Shown here: piece by piece, positions 63,290 to 64,000 of the stretch | How the letters are laid out: every line of letters starts with the position of its first letter | How positions within the stretch are numbered: the stretch's first letter is position 1 | NCBI RefSeq assembly: GCF_900113305.1 | Contig: NZ_FOOW01000005.1 | Location: 124,001 to 188,000 of the forward strand | Direction of reading: 5' to 3' | Length of the DNA stretch: 64,000 nucleotides | Source of the DNA: Prevotella sp. KH2C16 | Lineage (GTDB): Bacteria > Bacteroidota > Bacteroidia > Bacteroidales > Bacteroidaceae | Notes under the pieces: generated by a model | Seen by the model: the letters and a program-made list of their open reading frames with translations, nothing else | Databases searched by the model: none | What the model was told of the DNA's origin: nothing | Made by a program: the position numbers and the translations under genes

Positions 63290-64000
63290 TTCTTTAGCAT
63301 GTGGTCGATTTCGTCAAACTCTTTTCCCATGTTGAGGTTTAAATAGATTGTATATAGCGGAATTGCCCATCGTTCTTTTTTATTAGGGGCTCTCTTGCGA
63401 TATTCTTCTAAATATGGCTTCGATTTCTTGTAAAGCTCTATTATCTTGATTCTTCGTGAATGAGACTGCTGTGTAGTCTTGTCCAATTCCACGGCCTGAT
63501 TGAAATAAGCCAGGCCCATATTGAGTTGAACATCGGCAAGATGGGTTCCTTCTGCCAAAAGCTTGTTGCAGATGGAAATACACTCTGCATATTTGCCCAT
63601 GTTAAGTAAAATGCTACTTTTCACGAGACGAAACAGATGGCTTGTAGAATCTGCCGTCAAAGCATAATTACATGCCTGCATCGCCTCAGCCCATTGTCCA
63701 TGGTTTGAATAATATTCTATCAAACGCGGAAAGAAGAAAGGGAATCTCGGATATTTTTGGAATCCTTCCTTGATGGTCTGGAAATAGCGGAGCGTATCCT
63801 TTTCAAGCTTATATGTCTCGGCAAGGTATTGCAGCATTAATTCATAATGTTTCTCATCTTTCAATGCTAAATATGTATGATGCAAGGTAAGTTTTGGGTC
63901 CTGCATCTTATAGCCACAATAGACAGCCCAGTAAGCAGCCACTGGCATCAATGTGTCAGTCTCGTTATATTTGAAAGAACTGAAAAGAGGCTCGCGCCCG
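63286..64000 (-). CDS. TPR protein (5' end beyond window)
   Basis: The frame is open from the right edge to 63286 (238 codons visible), so the true start lies outside. It contains several helical TPR pairs (for example AEAMQACNYALTADS, YAECISICNKLLAEG, VQLNMGLAYFNQAVELDK) and a KKSKPYLEEYRKRAPN C-terminal motif common in periplasmic TPR proteins of this phylum. Stop overlaps the helicase start (ATGA), so both are read from one mRNA. Function unknown. Confidence 0.8.
   Translation of the reverse strand, partial: GREPLFSSFKYNETDTLMPVAAYWAVYCGYKMQDPKLTLHHTYLALKDEKHYELMLQYLAETYKLEKDTLRYFQTIKEGFQKYPRFPFFFPRLIEYYSNHGQWAEAMQACNYALTADSTSHLFRLVKSSILLNMGKYAECISICNKLLAEGTHLADVQLNMGLAYFNQAVELDKTTQQSHSRRIKIIELYKKSKPYLEEYRKRAPNKKERWAIPLYTIYLNLNMGKEFDEIDHMLKK

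Overview
The window looks like a chromosomal segment from a Prevotella-like member of the Bacteroidales. The signs are the recurrent TAnnTTTG -7 promoter box (often with TTTG about 20 bases upstream), primary sigma factors lacking region 1.1, and families typical of the phylum: GldB, DUF4270, DUF5686, DUF4295, an AddAB-type nuclease pair, a DPP-IV-like S9 peptidase, and an archaeal/eukaryotic-type ProRS. I see no transposase, integrase, CRISPR array or phage gene. Most genes are core functions; the accessory interest lies in intergenic DNA and a few odd cassettes.

Layout. 1-5.1 kb: a response regulator (cut by the window edge) with a very large two-module sensor kinase, divergent from a LacI-type regulator with a palindromic operator candidate. 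5.2-9.2 kb: NhaC antiporter coupled to an unknown protein, a secreted GH25 lysozyme and a zinc-ribbon membrane protein. 9.4-14.6 kb: a short DnaJ-family protein, then a nucleotide/purine salvage operon (5'-nucleotidase, NudC, purine permease, Xpt). 14.6-20 kb: a TPR protein, leuA with an attenuator-like leader, dnaB, ispE and a Nudix gene. 20-24.3 kb: DUF4295-rpmG-rpmB, cinA-tsaD-map, smpB. 24.7-29.4 kb: thioredoxin lipoprotein, DUF1232 protein, RNase P RNA, HtrA protease, primary sigma factor. 29.4-32.5 kb: an HPr-kinase-like / S26 peptidase / PqqD cassette followed by a gene broken by one stop codon. 32.7-41.9 kb: DPP-IV, radical SAM, GldB, the propionyl-CoA carboxylase operon with a tiny OadG-like protein, a starch-synthase N-domain, DUF4270. 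41.9-48.9 kb: PcrA, MtgA, OmpA lipoprotein, ProS, a second primary-type sigma factor. 49-57.2 kb: DUF5686, the AddA/AddB pair, tRNA-Ser(CGA). 57.4-64 kb: lipoprotein, YigZ, DUF1015, SerA, SerC, DEAD-box helicase, partial TPR gene.

The most striking signal is not a gene. Six intergenic regions, about one per 10 kb, carry short arrays of palindromic units whose centres are spaced exactly 22 bp apart. Four arrays use one sequence family (arms GACAAAATC / GATTTTGTC around CGGCG-like centres) and two use an unrelated family (TTACAA...TTGTAA type), yet both share the 22-bp period, close to two helical turns. This suggests phased arrays for a dimeric DNA-binding protein or a chromosome-organising element, which I cannot match to a described system.
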